From JACCTU01 sp963737405 (GTDB lineage: Bacteria > Actinomycetota > Thermoleophilia > Gaiellales > Gaiellaceae): a DNA stretch of 64,000 bases. The notes below the pieces were generated by a model that was given only the letters and a program-made list of their open reading frames with translations, ran no database searches and was not told the DNA's origin. Shown here one piece after another: positions 25,645-36,484 of the stretch. The stretch covers positions 62,001 through 126,000 of the forward strand of contig CAVTSL010000005.1 in NCBI GenBank assembly GCA_963737405.1, written 5' to 3'. Within the stretch, counting starts at the first letter, position 1; each line of letters begins with the position of its first letter. The position numbers and the translations under genes were made by a program.

Positions 25645-25648
<4 letters not shown>
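25094..25648 (-). CDS. tag: DNA-3-methyladenine glycosylase I
   Basis: The 184-residue product is Tag, which removes 3-methyladenine from alkylated DNA. It shows the N-terminal CGWVP zinc-ligand region, YIAYHDEEWGLPLRDDRQLFELLTLEGAQAGLSW with the base-pocket Glu and Trp, the helix-hairpin-helix area around PAIVRNRLKVES, and the C-terminal FVGPTVCYAFMQSAGLVNDH with the remaining zinc ligands. The GTG at 25648 has GGGAAGGC before it and overlaps the ileS stop (GTGA). A longer in-phase frame upstream is a displaced piece of ileS, not a fusion. Confidence 0.94.
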
Positions 25649-28718
<3,070 letters not shown>

Positions 28719-28818
28719 GCTTCGATTGTAGGCCGGGCGTTAGGGCCCGCCCCGGACGGGAACAACGCGTCCTGCGCTTGCGTTTGAATAGGCGTAGGAC
28801 AATCGAGAAAGGACGCAC

Positions 28819-29148
28819 TTGGACTCAGTGACAACCCAGACCTTCGAGCAGGAGGTCCTCCAGAGCGAGCAGCCCGTGATCGTCGACTTCTGGGCCGAGT
28901 GGTGTGGCCCCTGCCACGCCGTCGCGCCGATCCTCGAGAAGATCGCGGACGAGCGGAAGGACGAGCTCAGGGTCGTGAAGCTGAACATCGACGAGGAGCA
29001 GGACATCGCGACGCGGTACGGGATCGTCTCGATCCCGACGATCGTGATGTTCAAGGACGGCGAGCCGGCAGCGGCCGCGATCGGAGCGCAGCCGAAAGGC
29101 GCGCTCGAGCGCTCGCTCGGTCTCGTCGAGGTCGAAGCCGAGGCCTAG
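28819..29148 (+). CDS. trxA: Thioredoxin
   Basis: The 109-residue protein is a classical cytoplasmic thioredoxin. It has VIVDFWAEWCGPCHAVAPILEKIA with the redox pair Cys-Gly-Pro-Cys, the buried Asp of KLNIDEEQDIATRYGI, and the cis-Pro in VSIPTIVMFKDG. It reduces disulphides in target enzymes, including peroxiredoxins. The TTG start at 28819 is supported by AAAGGA seven bases before it. It diverges from ileS across 100 bp and ends in a perfect hairpin terminator. Confidence 0.95.
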   Translation: MDSVTTQTFEQEVLQSEQPVIVDFWAEWCGPCHAVAPILEKIADERKDELRVVKLNIDEEQDIATRYGIVSIPTIVMFKDGEPAAAAIGAQPKGALERSLGLVEVEAEA

Positions 29149-29163
29149 GGCTTAGGGGCTTCC

Positions 29164-29202
29164 GAGGCCGAGGGCGCTAGTCGCCCTCGGCCTCTTTCTT
29201 TT
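29164..29202 (+). terminator. Rho-independent terminator of trxA
   Basis: A 13-bp perfect stem (GAGGCCGAGGGCG with its complement) around loop CTAGT is followed by TTTCTTTT. The stop codon of the convergent DUF2231 gene lies in the loop and its last codons form the right arm. Confidence 0.92.
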
Positions 29203-29728
29203 CCGGGGTCGGGATCGGGGCGGCGGCCTTCCGCGCGGGCTCGTCCAGCAGCTTGAGGACCCGCATCCCGTGCGTGAAGACGACGCTCCCGCCGAGCCAG
29301 CCGCCGACCGTCAGGAGCAGGAACGCCACGACCGTGAGGACGTATGGGCCGGTCTCCACGTTGCCGGCGTCGAACGAGTTCTTGCCGGCGATCGCGGCGG
29401 CGAGGAAGACCGCGCTCGCGAGCAGCATCGCGATCATGTGCGCCGTCGCCGTTCGCCAGACCGGCGTGCCGGTCTCGATCCGCAGCCAGTCCACGAACCC
29501 GGTGAAGGCTGTCGCGAGCGTGACGATCAGGCCGAAGACGATCCCGAGCCACCACGCGTGCGTCGCCGCGTGCGTCGAGATGCCCGCGATGTCGGCGGTC
29601 GCAGCGACGAGGGCGAAGGTGTACGTCCCGATCGTGATGTCGGTGAGCGGCGGGTGGATCGGGTGCCCTGGTAGGCCGTGCCAGAGGTAGTCGACTTCGA
29701 AGCCGCGGTCTTCCCGTCGGTTGGTCAC
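29177..29728 (-). CDS. DUF2231-type membrane protein
   Basis: The 183-residue product starts with a soluble lead (VDYLWHGLPGHPIHPPLTDITIGT) containing the HPIHPPLTDIPIG-like signature of DUF2231 proteins. Four transmembrane helices follow, and then a charged C-terminal tail. The family occurs near haem and redox enzymes, and the paired His in GHPIHP may bind a cofactor. It begins at a GTG overlapping the stop of the upstream TenA/CADD-like gene (GTGA at 29725-29728), so the two are coupled and may work together. Confidence 0.82.
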   Translation of the reverse strand: MTNRREDRGFEVDYLWHGLPGHPIHPPLTDITIGTYTFALVAATADIAGISTHAATHAWWLGIVFGLIVTLATAFTGFVDWLRIETGTPVWRTATAHMIAMLLASAVFLAAAIAGKNSFDAGNVETGPYVLTVVAFLLLTVGGWLGGSVVFTHGMRVLKLLDEPARKAAAPIPTPEKKEAEGD

Positions 29729-30321
29729 GTCCGTGACCCGGCGAACCGCTCCACGCCGTCGAGCAGCACCCAGTTCGCCCGGAGCGCGCGCTCGGCCGCG
29801 TCGACGATGCCGTCCTCGTCGGCGGCGTCGGCCCGCTCGAGGACGCGCCTCGAGAGCTCGGCGTGCTCGTGGTCGCGCTCTGCGTGCAGCTCGAAGTAGC
29901 GCGTGCCCTTCGTGTTCGGCTCGAAGCCGTACCAGCGGGTGAGACCCTCGAGCTTCGTGCGCGAGATGTCGGGCTGGGCCGACTCGATCGCGAAGAGCGC
30001 GGCCGCGCCCTCGGCGCCGGTGCCGGTCCACGCGTCGACGCACGCGGTCGTCTCCGTGCGCGGCGCCCGGTCGAGGTCGGCGTCGAGCGCGTTCGCGAAG
30101 TCGTCCCAGAGGTCGACGTGCGCAGCCTCCTCTGCGGCGTGTCCCGCGTCGGACGCCGACCGGGCGAGCCCGGCGAGGGCGACGACGGCGTGGCGGTACT
30201 CGCCTGCGTAGTACGCGAGCTCTTCGCGCGTGAGCTCTCCGCACTCCCACCGGCGGTAGAAGGGATGGCGCAGCACGTTCCAGCGGTCGGCGACCGCCTC
30301 GAGACGCTCGAACAGATCCAC
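29725..30321 (-). CDS. TenA/CADD-like haem-oxygenase-fold protein
   Basis: The 198-residue all-helical protein has the features of the PqqC/TenA/CADD superfamily: HPFYRRWECGELTREELAYYAGEYRH near the N-terminus, AAEEAAHVDLWDDF in the middle and YFELHAERDHEHAEL near the C-terminus. The Glu and His residues could bind a di-iron centre as in CADD, or line a substrate pocket as in TenA. A role in cofactor metabolism is possible; no thiamine or PQQ gene is near. The GTG at 30321 is chosen because AAAGGAG precedes it by seven bases; a GTG 15 bases upstream would bury this site. Confidence 0.7.
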   Translation of the reverse strand: MDLFERLEAVADRWNVLRHPFYRRWECGELTREELAYYAGEYRHAVVALAGLARSASDAGHAAEEAAHVDLWDDFANALDADLDRAPRTETTACVDAWTGTGAEGAAALFAIESAQPDISRTKLEGLTRWYGFEPNTKGTRYFELHAERDHEHAELSRRVLERADAADEDGIVDAAERALRANWVLLDGVERFAGSRT

Positions 30322-30376
30322 GGCAGCTCCTTTCACGATCCCGTGGCGGGATCGTAAGGGGCGCGCCGGTCGGGTG

Positions 30377-30523
30377 CTACGAGTCCTGGATCTGGAGGAA
30401 GGCGAAGAAGGCGGCGTGCTTCGCCAGGTATGCCTCGATCTCGGCGACCCCGGCGCCGGCCCAGTCCTCGAGCCAGGTGTCCGAGAGGTCGTCCGCGATC
30501 GAATGAAGGCCGCGTTCGCTCAT
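30377..30523 (-). CDS. Small acidic hypothetical protein (48 aa)
   Basis: A 48-residue frame starts at an ATG (30523). The sequence is predicted helical and acidic (LSDTWLEDWAGAGVAEIEAYLAKHAAFFAF) with no cysteine or membrane segment. It lies in the same direction as the TenA-like and DUF2231 genes, 55 bp upstream, and may be their first member. The regular helix pattern supports it more than its length. The family is not recognised. Confidence 0.5.
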   Translation of the reverse strand: MSERGLHSIADDLSDTWLEDWAGAGVAEIEAYLAKHAAFFAFLQIQDS

Positions 30524-30557
30524 TGGCTCATGATCGGCCGGGTTTCCCGGTACCGCC

Positions 30558-30575
30558 ATGGGCCGTTCGGCTCAT
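30558..30575. promoter_or_regulatory. Second copy of the ATGGGCCG palindrome
   Basis: ATGGGCCG-TT-CGGCTCAT, one mismatch from a perfect palindrome, matches the ispH-leader site in position class and sequence. It lies between the divergent 48-aa gene and the lipid-kinase-like gene and could control both. A CCGGG/CCCGG hairpin lies just upstream in both places. Confidence 0.45.
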
Positions 30576-30609
30576 TTTGCGGGCCTGCAGGCCTATAACG
30601 TCCTGCCCG

Positions 30610-31404
30610 GTGGCGGGCTTCCTGATCGTGAATCCCCGCTCGGGAAGCGACCGTCCGACCGCCGAGGAGCTCGCGGACGCGGCCCGTGCCCGGGGGATCG
30701 AGGTGCACCTCCTTCGGGAGGGCGAGGACCTCGAGGAGGTCGCGCGCGGAGCCTCCGCGGACGCGCTCGGGATGGCCGGGGGCGACGGTTCCCTGGCTTC
30801 GGTGGCCGCCGTGGCGATCGAGCGCGGCCTGCCCTTCGTGTGCGTGCCGTTCGGGACCCGGAACCACTTCGCGCGGGACCTCGGGCTCGACCGCGACGAC
30901 CCGATCGCAGCGCTCGATGCGTTTGCGGGCCGCGAGCGCCGCGTGGACTTCGGCCGCGCGGGCGGTCGCCCGTTCCTGAACAACGTCTCGCTCGGGATGT
31001 ACGCGCAGCTCGTCCACGAGCGTGAGAAGCATCGGCGGCGACGGGAGGTGCTCGCGCGTGCGCGGGCGATCCTGATCGCGTTGCGCCACTACTCGGCGCG
31101 CGGGCTCCTCGTGGACGGTGAGCCGGTGCGCGCCCGCGTCGTGCTCGTCGCGAACAACGCGTACAACCTCGACCTGCTCTCCGTCGGCGAGCGTGAGCGG
31201 CTCGACGAGGGGCGGCTGTACCTCTACGTCGCGACGGGCATCCTCGAGGCGCACTGGGACGAGCGGAGCGGCGAGCGGTTCGAGGTGAGCGCGGGGCGCG
31301 CGTCGCTGCGGGCGGCGATCGACGGCGAGCCCGCGCGCCTGCAGACGCCGATCGAGTTCAGCATCGAGCCGCGCGCGCTACGGGTTCTCGTTCCGCCAGC
31401 GTGA
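30610..31404 (+). CDS. Diacylglycerol kinase-like lipid kinase
   Basis: The 264-residue protein has the DAGK catalytic fold. FLIVNPRSGS is the first loop, GMAGGDGSLASVAAVA holds the nucleotide-binding GGDGS, and FVCVPFGTRNHFARDLGLD holds the GTxNDLA-type motif (here GTRNHFA). The beta-sandwich C-terminal domain ends in EFSIEPRALRVLVPP. Relatives phosphorylate diacylglycerol, sphingoid bases or other lipids; replacement of GTxNDLAR by GTRNHFARD suggests a divergent subfamily. GTG start at 30610. The last 27 bases overlap the 3' end of the convergent Nudix gene. Confidence 0.82.
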   Translation: MAGFLIVNPRSGSDRPTAEELADAARARGIEVHLLREGEDLEEVARGASADALGMAGGDGSLASVAAVAIERGLPFVCVPFGTRNHFARDLGLDRDDPIAALDAFAGRERRVDFGRAGGRPFLNNVSLGMYAQLVHEREKHRRRREVLARARAILIALRHYSARGLLVDGEPVRARVVLVANNAYNLDLLSVGERERLDEGRLYLYVATGILEAHWDERSGERFEVSAGRASLRAAIDGEPARLQTPIEFSIEPRALRVLVPPA

Positions 31405-31917
31405 GAGGATCTGCTCGTTGTTGCGGAAGGCGAGCTCGTCGGAAGGCGGCAGCTCGTCGCGCCCGAACCACCTGAGCTCGGCGACGTCGTCGGCCGGGGT
31501 CGGCTCGCCGCTGACGACGCGGCACGTCCAGTAGAGGTTGAGCGTGTACTGCGCGTCCTCGTCCTCGCCGTAGCGGTCGACGACGACGTCGAAGAACTCG
31601 ACGGGCTCGACGTGCATGCTCGTCTCCTCCTCGAGCTCGCGGACGAGCGCATCGCGCGGATCCTCCCCTTCCTGCAGGAAGCCGCCGGGGAGATCCCATT
31701 TGCCCTCGTCGGGCTCGATCGCCCGGCGCGCGAGCAGGATGCGGCCGGCGTCGAGCACGAGGCCCGACGCCGTCGGCTTCGAGCTCGCGTAGTGCCTGAA
31801 GCCGCAGTTCGGGCACTCGACGCGGGCGCCGCCGTCGAGCGGCTCGATCGACGCGCCGCAGCGCGGGCAGTGTCTCCACGAAGCGAGCTCGGCCACGTCG
31901 AGGCAGGATACGAGCAT
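31378..31917 (-). CDS. Nudix hydrolase with N-terminal zinc ribbon
   Basis: The 179-residue protein opens with a four-Cys zinc ribbon (CPRCG and CPNCG, residues about 17-38). A Nudix domain follows, with the box GGFLQEGEDPRDALVREL-EEE at about residues 78-100 containing all metal-binding Glu. The layout matches NudC-like or ADP-ribose/NADH-type pyrophosphatases; the substrate is not determined. It overlaps the convergent lipid-kinase-like gene by 27 bp at the 3' ends. Start at the ATG 31917; a GTG nine codons later is also possible. Confidence 0.86.
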   Translation of the reverse strand: MLVSCLDVAELASWRHCPRCGASIEPLDGGARVECPNCGFRHYASSKPTASGLVLDAGRILLARRAIEPDEGKWDLPGGFLQEGEDPRDALVRELEEETSMHVEPVEFFDVVVDRYGEDEDAQYTLNLYWTCRVVSGEPTPADDVAELRWFGRDELPPSDELAFRNNEQILSRWRNENP

Positions 31918-31950
31918 GAGCGAAGAGCCCGAAGCCTCGGAGAACGACTC

Positions 31951-32331
31951 GTGAGCCCGATCGCGGCGAACGAGTTCTCGCGCATCGCGCTGCTCGCGTC
32001 AATGCCGGGCGACCGGCTCGGCGACCTCGCGTCGCGGATGAAGCGCGAGAACGTCCAGCCGGGCAAGACGGTCGTGATCGAGGGCGAGCCCGGCGAGCGG
32101 TTCTACGTCGTGCTGAGCGGGATGCTCGAGGTGACGCAGGCGGGCCGCGGACAGCGGACGATGCTGAAGCCCGGCGACTACTTCGGCGAGGTGGCGCTCG
32201 CGATGGACATGCCACGGACGGCGTCGGTCCGTGCGGTCACGCCGGCGACGGTCGCCAGCTGCGACAAGGCGACGTTCGACGAGTTCGTTCGGCCGGTGTT
32301 CGCAGCAGACGAGCCCGAGCGCGGGTCGTAG
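31951..32331 (+). CDS. Cyclic-nucleotide-binding domain protein
   Basis: The 126-residue product is a stand-alone cNMP-binding (Crp-type) domain. It has KTVVIEGEPGERFYVVLSG, the phosphate-binding cassette YFGEVALAMDMPRTASV with Glu and Arg, and a closing helix. No DNA-binding domain follows, so it may act as an adaptor or as a lipid/NTE-type module. The GTG at 31951 overlaps the stop of a 12-residue frame (ATG at 31917), which could be a coupled leader peptide or the displaced true N-terminus. Receptor-cyclase genes occur at 43985 in the window. Confidence 0.8.
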   Translation: MSPIAANEFSRIALLASMPGDRLGDLASRMKRENVQPGKTVVIEGEPGERFYVVLSGMLEVTQAGRGQRTMLKPGDYFGEVALAMDMPRTASVRAVTPATVASCDKATFDEFVRPVFAADEPERGS

Positions 32332-32332
32332 A

Positions 32333-33151
32333 TCAGCTCGCGGCTTCGGCCAGCACCGCGTCGGACAGCGCCGGCCAGACCGTCTTCGCCTCGTCGGACC
32401 AGTCGTCGAAGTCGCGGTCGGTGAGGACCGCGAGCGCGAGCCGCGCATCCGGGTCGACCCAGAGGAACGTCCCGCTCCCGCCGAAGTGGCCGAACGTCCG
32501 CGGCGAGTTGCGCGTGCCCGTCCAGTGGGGCGACTTCGAGTCGCGGAGCTCGACGCCGAGCCCCCAGTCGTTCGGGTCCATCCGCCCGAAGTCCGGGAGC
32601 ACGCCGACGAGGCCCGGGAACGCGACCGACGTCGCCTCCGCGAGCGTCTCCTCCGAGACGAGCGTCGGCCGCAGGAACTCCCGGCCCAGCTCGAGCAGGT
32701 CGAGGAGCGTCCCGTACAGCCCCGAGGCCGGGGAGCCGCGCAGCTCGCCGGAGAACTCGAGCGGCTCGAGCACCGCCGCGCTCAGATACTCCGCGAACGG
32801 CATCTCGGCGCGACGCTCGAGGTGCTGCGCGAGCACCTCGAACCCGGCGTTCGAGTAGATCCGCCGCTCGCCGGGCGACGCGATCGGCACCGTCCCGTCG
32901 AACGGGAGCCCGGACGCGTGCGAGAGCAGGTGGCGCACGGTCGACCCGGGCGGCCCGGCCTCCTCGTCGAGGTCGACGACCCCCTCCTCCGCCGCGACGA
33001 GCGTCGCGAGCGCGGCCACCGGCTTCGTGATCGACGCCCAGCGGTACTCGCGCGCCTCGTCCCCGTGCCACGCGCGGATGCCGTCCGGCTCGACGACCCC
33101 CGCCGCGACGTGCTCGGGCGACCACGCCTCGACTTGCAACAGCGCCTCCAC
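32333..33151 (-). CDS. Serine hydrolase of the beta-lactamase/DD-peptidase class C family
   Basis: The 272-residue protein has the SxxK nucleophile motif in YRWASITKPVAAL (Ser near residue 44), the YxN motif in RRIYSNAGFEVLAQ, and the terminal HFGGSGTFLWVDPDA replacing the KTG box with HxG, as in class C-type esterases and DD-peptidases. There is no signal peptide, so it is probably a cytoplasmic esterase-like enzyme, not a beta-lactamase. GTG start at 33151, 19 bp from the divergent ridA start, inside an inverted repeat. Confidence 0.83.
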   Translation of the reverse strand: MEALLQVEAWSPEHVAAGVVEPDGIRAWHGDEAREYRWASITKPVAALATLVAAEEGVVDLDEEAGPPGSTVRHLLSHASGLPFDGTVPIASPGERRIYSNAGFEVLAQHLERRAEMPFAEYLSAAVLEPLEFSGELRGSPASGLYGTLLDLLELGREFLRPTLVSEETLAEATSVAFPGLVGVLPDFGRMDPNDWGLGVELRDSKSPHWTGTRNSPRTFGHFGGSGTFLWVDPDARLALAVLTDRDFDDWSDEAKTVWPALSDAVLAEAAS

Positions 33152-33170
33152 GCGCGGCGATACTAGACGC

Positions 33171-33551
33171 GTGGAGCGCCGCCGCATCTCGTCCGGATCG
33201 CCGTACGAGCCGATCGTCGGCTTCTCGCGCGCGGTCGTCGTCGGGAAGCACGTCTTCGTCGGCGGGACCGCGCCGGTGATGCCCGACGGCCAGGAGCTCC
33301 CCGACGACCCGTACGCGCAGGCGCGCCGCTGCCTCGAGATCATCGTGGCCGCGCTCGAGGAAGCCGGCGCGCGACCCGACGACGTGGTTCGAACCCGCAT
33401 CTACCTCACGAGCACCGACGCGTTCGAGGGCGTGGCCCGTGCGCACGCAGAAGTCTTCGGCGACGTCCGTCCCGCGTCGACGGCCGTCGTCACGAAGCTC
33501 CTGGACGACCGCTGGCACGTCGAGATCGAAGCCGAGGCGATGCTCGCGTGA
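33171..33551 (+). CDS. ridA: RidA family deaminase-like protein
   Basis: The 126-residue protein has the YjgF/YER057c/UK114 fold with SPYEPIVGFSRAVVVGKHVFVGGTAP, the QARRCLEIIVAALEEAGA helix and the typical VVRTRIYLTSTDAFEGVARAH. RidA hydrolyses reactive enamine/imine intermediates released by PLP enzymes. The Arg of the active site is present in VVRTRIYLT. GTG at 33171. Its stop overlaps the GTG of the YbdK gene (GTGA), suggesting an operon. Confidence 0.88.
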   Translation: MERRRISSGSPYEPIVGFSRAVVVGKHVFVGGTAPVMPDGQELPDDPYAQARRCLEIIVAALEEAGARPDDVVRTRIYLTSTDAFEGVARAHAEVFGDVRPASTAVVTKLLDDRWHVEIEAEAMLA

Positions 33552-34744
33552 AGCAGATCTACCCCGCGACGATCACCGGGAAGAGCTTCGCGCCCGGCGG
33601 CAGCGTGCTCGACCACAAGTTCGGCCAGAGCGATCCGTACACGCTCGGTGTCGAGGAGGAGTACATGCTGCTCGACGAGGAGACGTACGACCTCGTCCAG
33701 CACATCGACACCGTGCTCGCCGCCGTGTCGGGACACGAGCTCGAGGACCGGATCAACCCGGAGCTCATGCAGTCCGTGCTCGAGATCGCAACGCCGATCT
33801 GCCGCACGGCGGCCGACGTCGACCAGGAGCTGCGCAAGCTCCGCGGGTACGTCGTCGACGTCGCCCGCCAGAAGGGGCTCCGCGTCGGCTCGGCGGGCAC
33901 GCACCCGTTCTCGCTGTTCGAGCGCCAGCGGATCACCGCGCGCGACCGCTACCGCAACCTCGTCGACCAGCTCCAGTACGTCGCCCGGCGCGAGCTGATC
34001 TTCGGCATGCACGTCCACGTCGCGGTGGACGACGCGGAGAAGGCGATCCAGATCGTGAACGGGCTGCTCGTCGAGCTCCCGACGCTGCTCGCGCTCTCCG
34101 CCAGCTCACCGTTCTGGCGCGGCGAGCCGACCGGCCTCTCGTCGTCGCGCCAGATGGTCTTCGCCGCGTTCCCGCGCTCGGGCCCGCCGCCGCGGTTCAA
34201 GGACTACGCCGACTACGCCGAGGTCGTCGGCCAGCTCGAGAAGACCGGCTGCATCGCCGACTACACGCACATCTGGTGGGACATCCGGCTCCATCCGAAG
34301 TGGGGCACGGTCGAGGTGCGGATCTGCGACGCCGTGACGCGGGTCGAGGACGCGGTCGCGATCACCGCGTACTGCCAGGCGCTCGTCAAGCACTACTCGG
34401 AGATGTACGACCGGCGCGAGCCGATCCCCTCGTTCCATCGCATCCTCACGACGGAGAACAAGTGGCTCGCGGCGCGCTACGGCCTCGAGGCGCCGGTCAT
34501 GGACCTCCTCACCGGACGCCGGAACCGCGTGCCGGTCGCGCAGCTGATCCGCCGCCGCCTCCGCGACCTCGAGCCCCATGCGCGCGAGCTCGGTGCGGAC
34601 CGCGAGCTCGAGGGGATCCGCGGCATCCTCGGCCGGGGGAACGGCGCCGACCGTCAGCTGCGCGTCTTCAACGCGAACCGCGACATCGTCGAGGTCGTGC
34701 GCGAGATCGCCGACGCGACAGAGGTCGCGGCGGTCGCTGCCTAG
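33548..34744 (+). CDS. ybdK: YbdK-type carboxylate-amine ligase (glutamate-cysteine ligase family 2)
   Basis: The 398-residue protein is a GCS2-family ligase with LGVEEEYMLLDEET near residue 33, INPELMQSVLEIATPICRT, IFGMHVHVAVDD and the C-terminal RVFNANRDIVEVVREIADAT. The family joins glutamate to an amine using ATP; YbdK from E. coli makes gamma-glutamylcysteine weakly, and actinobacterial EgtA relatives feed ergothioneine. Here no egt genes are adjacent, so the substrate is open. It is coupled to ridA by a four-base overlap. Its TAG stop shares CTAG with the convergent propeller gene. Confidence 0.86.
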   Translation: MKQIYPATITGKSFAPGGSVLDHKFGQSDPYTLGVEEEYMLLDEETYDLVQHIDTVLAAVSGHELEDRINPELMQSVLEIATPICRTAADVDQELRKLRGYVVDVARQKGLRVGSAGTHPFSLFERQRITARDRYRNLVDQLQYVARRELIFGMHVHVAVDDAEKAIQIVNGLLVELPTLLALSASSPFWRGEPTGLSSSRQMVFAAFPRSGPPPRFKDYADYAEVVGQLEKTGCIADYTHIWWDIRLHPKWGTVEVRICDAVTRVEDAVAITAYCQALVKHYSEMYDRREPIPSFHRILTTENKWLAARYGLEAPVMDLLTGRRNRVPVAQLIRRRLRDLEPHARELGADRELEGIRGILGRGNGADRQLRVFNANRDIVEVVREIADATEVAAVAA

Positions 34745-35878
34745 CCGGGAACGGCGCGCATCGAGCCGTCGCCCCCGACGGCGACGACGCGTCCGCGCGC
34801 GAAGCCGACGCCGGCGACACGGGAAGCCGATGCGAAACGGGCCGCGCACCTTGCCGGTCCGCGCGTCGTAGCGCCACACGAGCCGGTTGCCCGAGAACGC
34901 GATCGTGTTGCCCGTCGCCGCGCCGGTCGGCCCGATGCCGAACGAGAAGCGCGTCCGGGCCTGAGCGGCGTGCGGAACGCGGTCGTGCCGCAGCACCCGC
35001 GGGCCGCGAAGCGCAATCGCCGTCACGCTCCCGAGCAGCGGGTTTGCGACGTACAGGCGCGACTCGTCCGGCCGAGAGGACGAGCGCAGCAGTGCCGATC
35101 TCGAGCGGGCCGGCGCGTCCGTGGCACGTCGAGGCAGTGACCGATCGCGTCCACGAGGTCGAGCGCGTGCACGAACGCGGTGCCGTCGCCCTTCACGTAG
35201 AGCGTCAGCAGCCAGCGGCCGTCGCGCGTCGCGACGCCGGTCCACGCTTGCCCCGACCATCTTCTCGACTGACCCGTCGGGCCTCGAGCGTGCGGCGTCG
35301 CGACCGAGCCGGCGGCGTGCGAAGTCGTAGAGCTTCAGCTCGTAGCCTGTCTCGTCGAACCAGTGGATCAGGAAGAGCTTCGTGCCGTCCGGGGAGAGGG
35401 TCTCGCTCTCGTACGCACCCGGGAGCGTGACCCGCCGCGCGACGCGATCACCGGTCGAGCACGACGAACCGCGTGCTCGAGTCGCCGGCTCGGCGCCGCC
35501 GAGGATCGACCCGCCGCCCGTCGGCGCTCACGGCCTGCAGCCAGAGCCGTCCCGGAACCCGCGTCGCGCCGAGCAGCCGGCCGGACGGGAGCGCGTACCG
35601 CGCCACGGTCGTCCCGGCCCTCGCGCGTGCGGCGGAGACGAAGTACGCGCCCGTCCGCGGACGCGACCCCTCGTGGAAGCGTCGTCACGCGAGTCCGGGC
35701 GACGACGTCGTAGACGACGAGCGGCCCGTCGTGGCCGTTCGGCCGCACGTAGACGTGGCGCGAGCCGGGGAGCGCAGTGCCCGTCGTGCCGCACTGCGAG
35801 GCCGGGCACCCGTCCGCCGCGGCCGGCGCCGGGACCGCCAGCAACGCCGCGAGCACGAGGAGCGCTCTTCATGCTCAT
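34741..35878 (-). pseudogene. Secreted beta-propeller protein, frame broken several times
   Basis: Joined across frames, this is a secreted protein of about 375 residues. A signal peptide (LVLAALLAVPAPAAA) is followed by a Cys pair (GCPASQCG) and repeated beta-strand blocks such as SRHVYVRPNGHDGPLVVYDV, ADGRV and GNTIAFSGNRLVWRYDARTGKV, as in PQQ/WD40 propellers. At least six breaks occur, including one four codons after the ATG, and the pieces are joined by removal of single bases. The length of 1,138 bp equals 3n+1. It converges on ybdK and diverges from the ECF sigma gene. It belongs with the two propellers at 36481 and 37602. Confidence 0.65.
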
Positions 35879-35965
35879 CGGTACGCCCGGGACCTGCGAA
35901 AAGGTCCCGCCCGTATCCCGAGGCGTGGACCTCCCGAGGCCAGGCCTTCGTAGCGTCAGCGCGGG

Positions 35966-36484
35966 ATGGCTCGCTCCGGCCGCGACGAGCGCGCCTGGGT
36001 GCGGGGCGCCCAGGCAGGGTCGGCCTCGGACCTCGAGGCCCTCTTCCGTGCGTACTGGCCCCGGGCGTTCCGCGCCGCCTACCTCGTCGCCCACGACGCA
36101 GCCGCCGCCGAGGACATCGCGCAGGAGGCGTTCCTCGCCGCGATCCGGTCGCTCGACCGCTTCGACCGCCGCCGGCCCTTCGGGCCGTGGCTGCACCGCA
36201 TCGTCGTCAACCGCGCGATCGACTGGGCCCGCGCGCGGCGGCTGCGCGGCGAGACCGAGCTCGCGTCGACGGTCGCCGGCTGGCGGCACGCTGCGGCCGA
36301 GGGCGATCCGCACGGGCTCGCGGCCGCGATCGCGCGCCTCCCGCCGGAGCAGCGTGCGGTGATCGTCCTCCGCCACCTGCTCGACTACACGCCCGGCGAG
36401 ATCGCCGACCTGCTCGAGCTGCCGCGCGGGACCGTCAACTCGCGGCTCCGGCGCGGGCTCGACGCGCTGAAGGAGGAGCTGTGA
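35966..36484 (+). CDS. ECF-type RNA polymerase sigma factor
   Basis: The 172-residue protein has sigma region 2 (LEALFRAYWPRAFRAAYLVAHDAAAAEDIAQEAFLAA) and region 4 (LPPEQRAVIVLRHLLDYTPGEIADLLELPRGTVNSRLRRGLDAL), the layout of extracytoplasmic-function sigma factors. The ATG at 35966 follows the hairpin GGGACCT/AGGTCCC in the leader. Its TGA overlaps the GTG of the next gene, a membrane-anchored propeller in the place where anti-sigma factors are usually encoded. The signal controlled is unknown. Confidence 0.92.
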   Translation: MARSGRDERAWVRGAQAGSASDLEALFRAYWPRAFRAAYLVAHDAAAAEDIAQEAFLAAIRSLDRFDRRRPFGPWLHRIVVNRAIDWARARRLRGETELASTVAGWRHAAAEGDPHGLAAAIARLPPEQRAVIVLRHLLDYTPGEIADLLELPRGTVNSRLRRGLDALKEEL

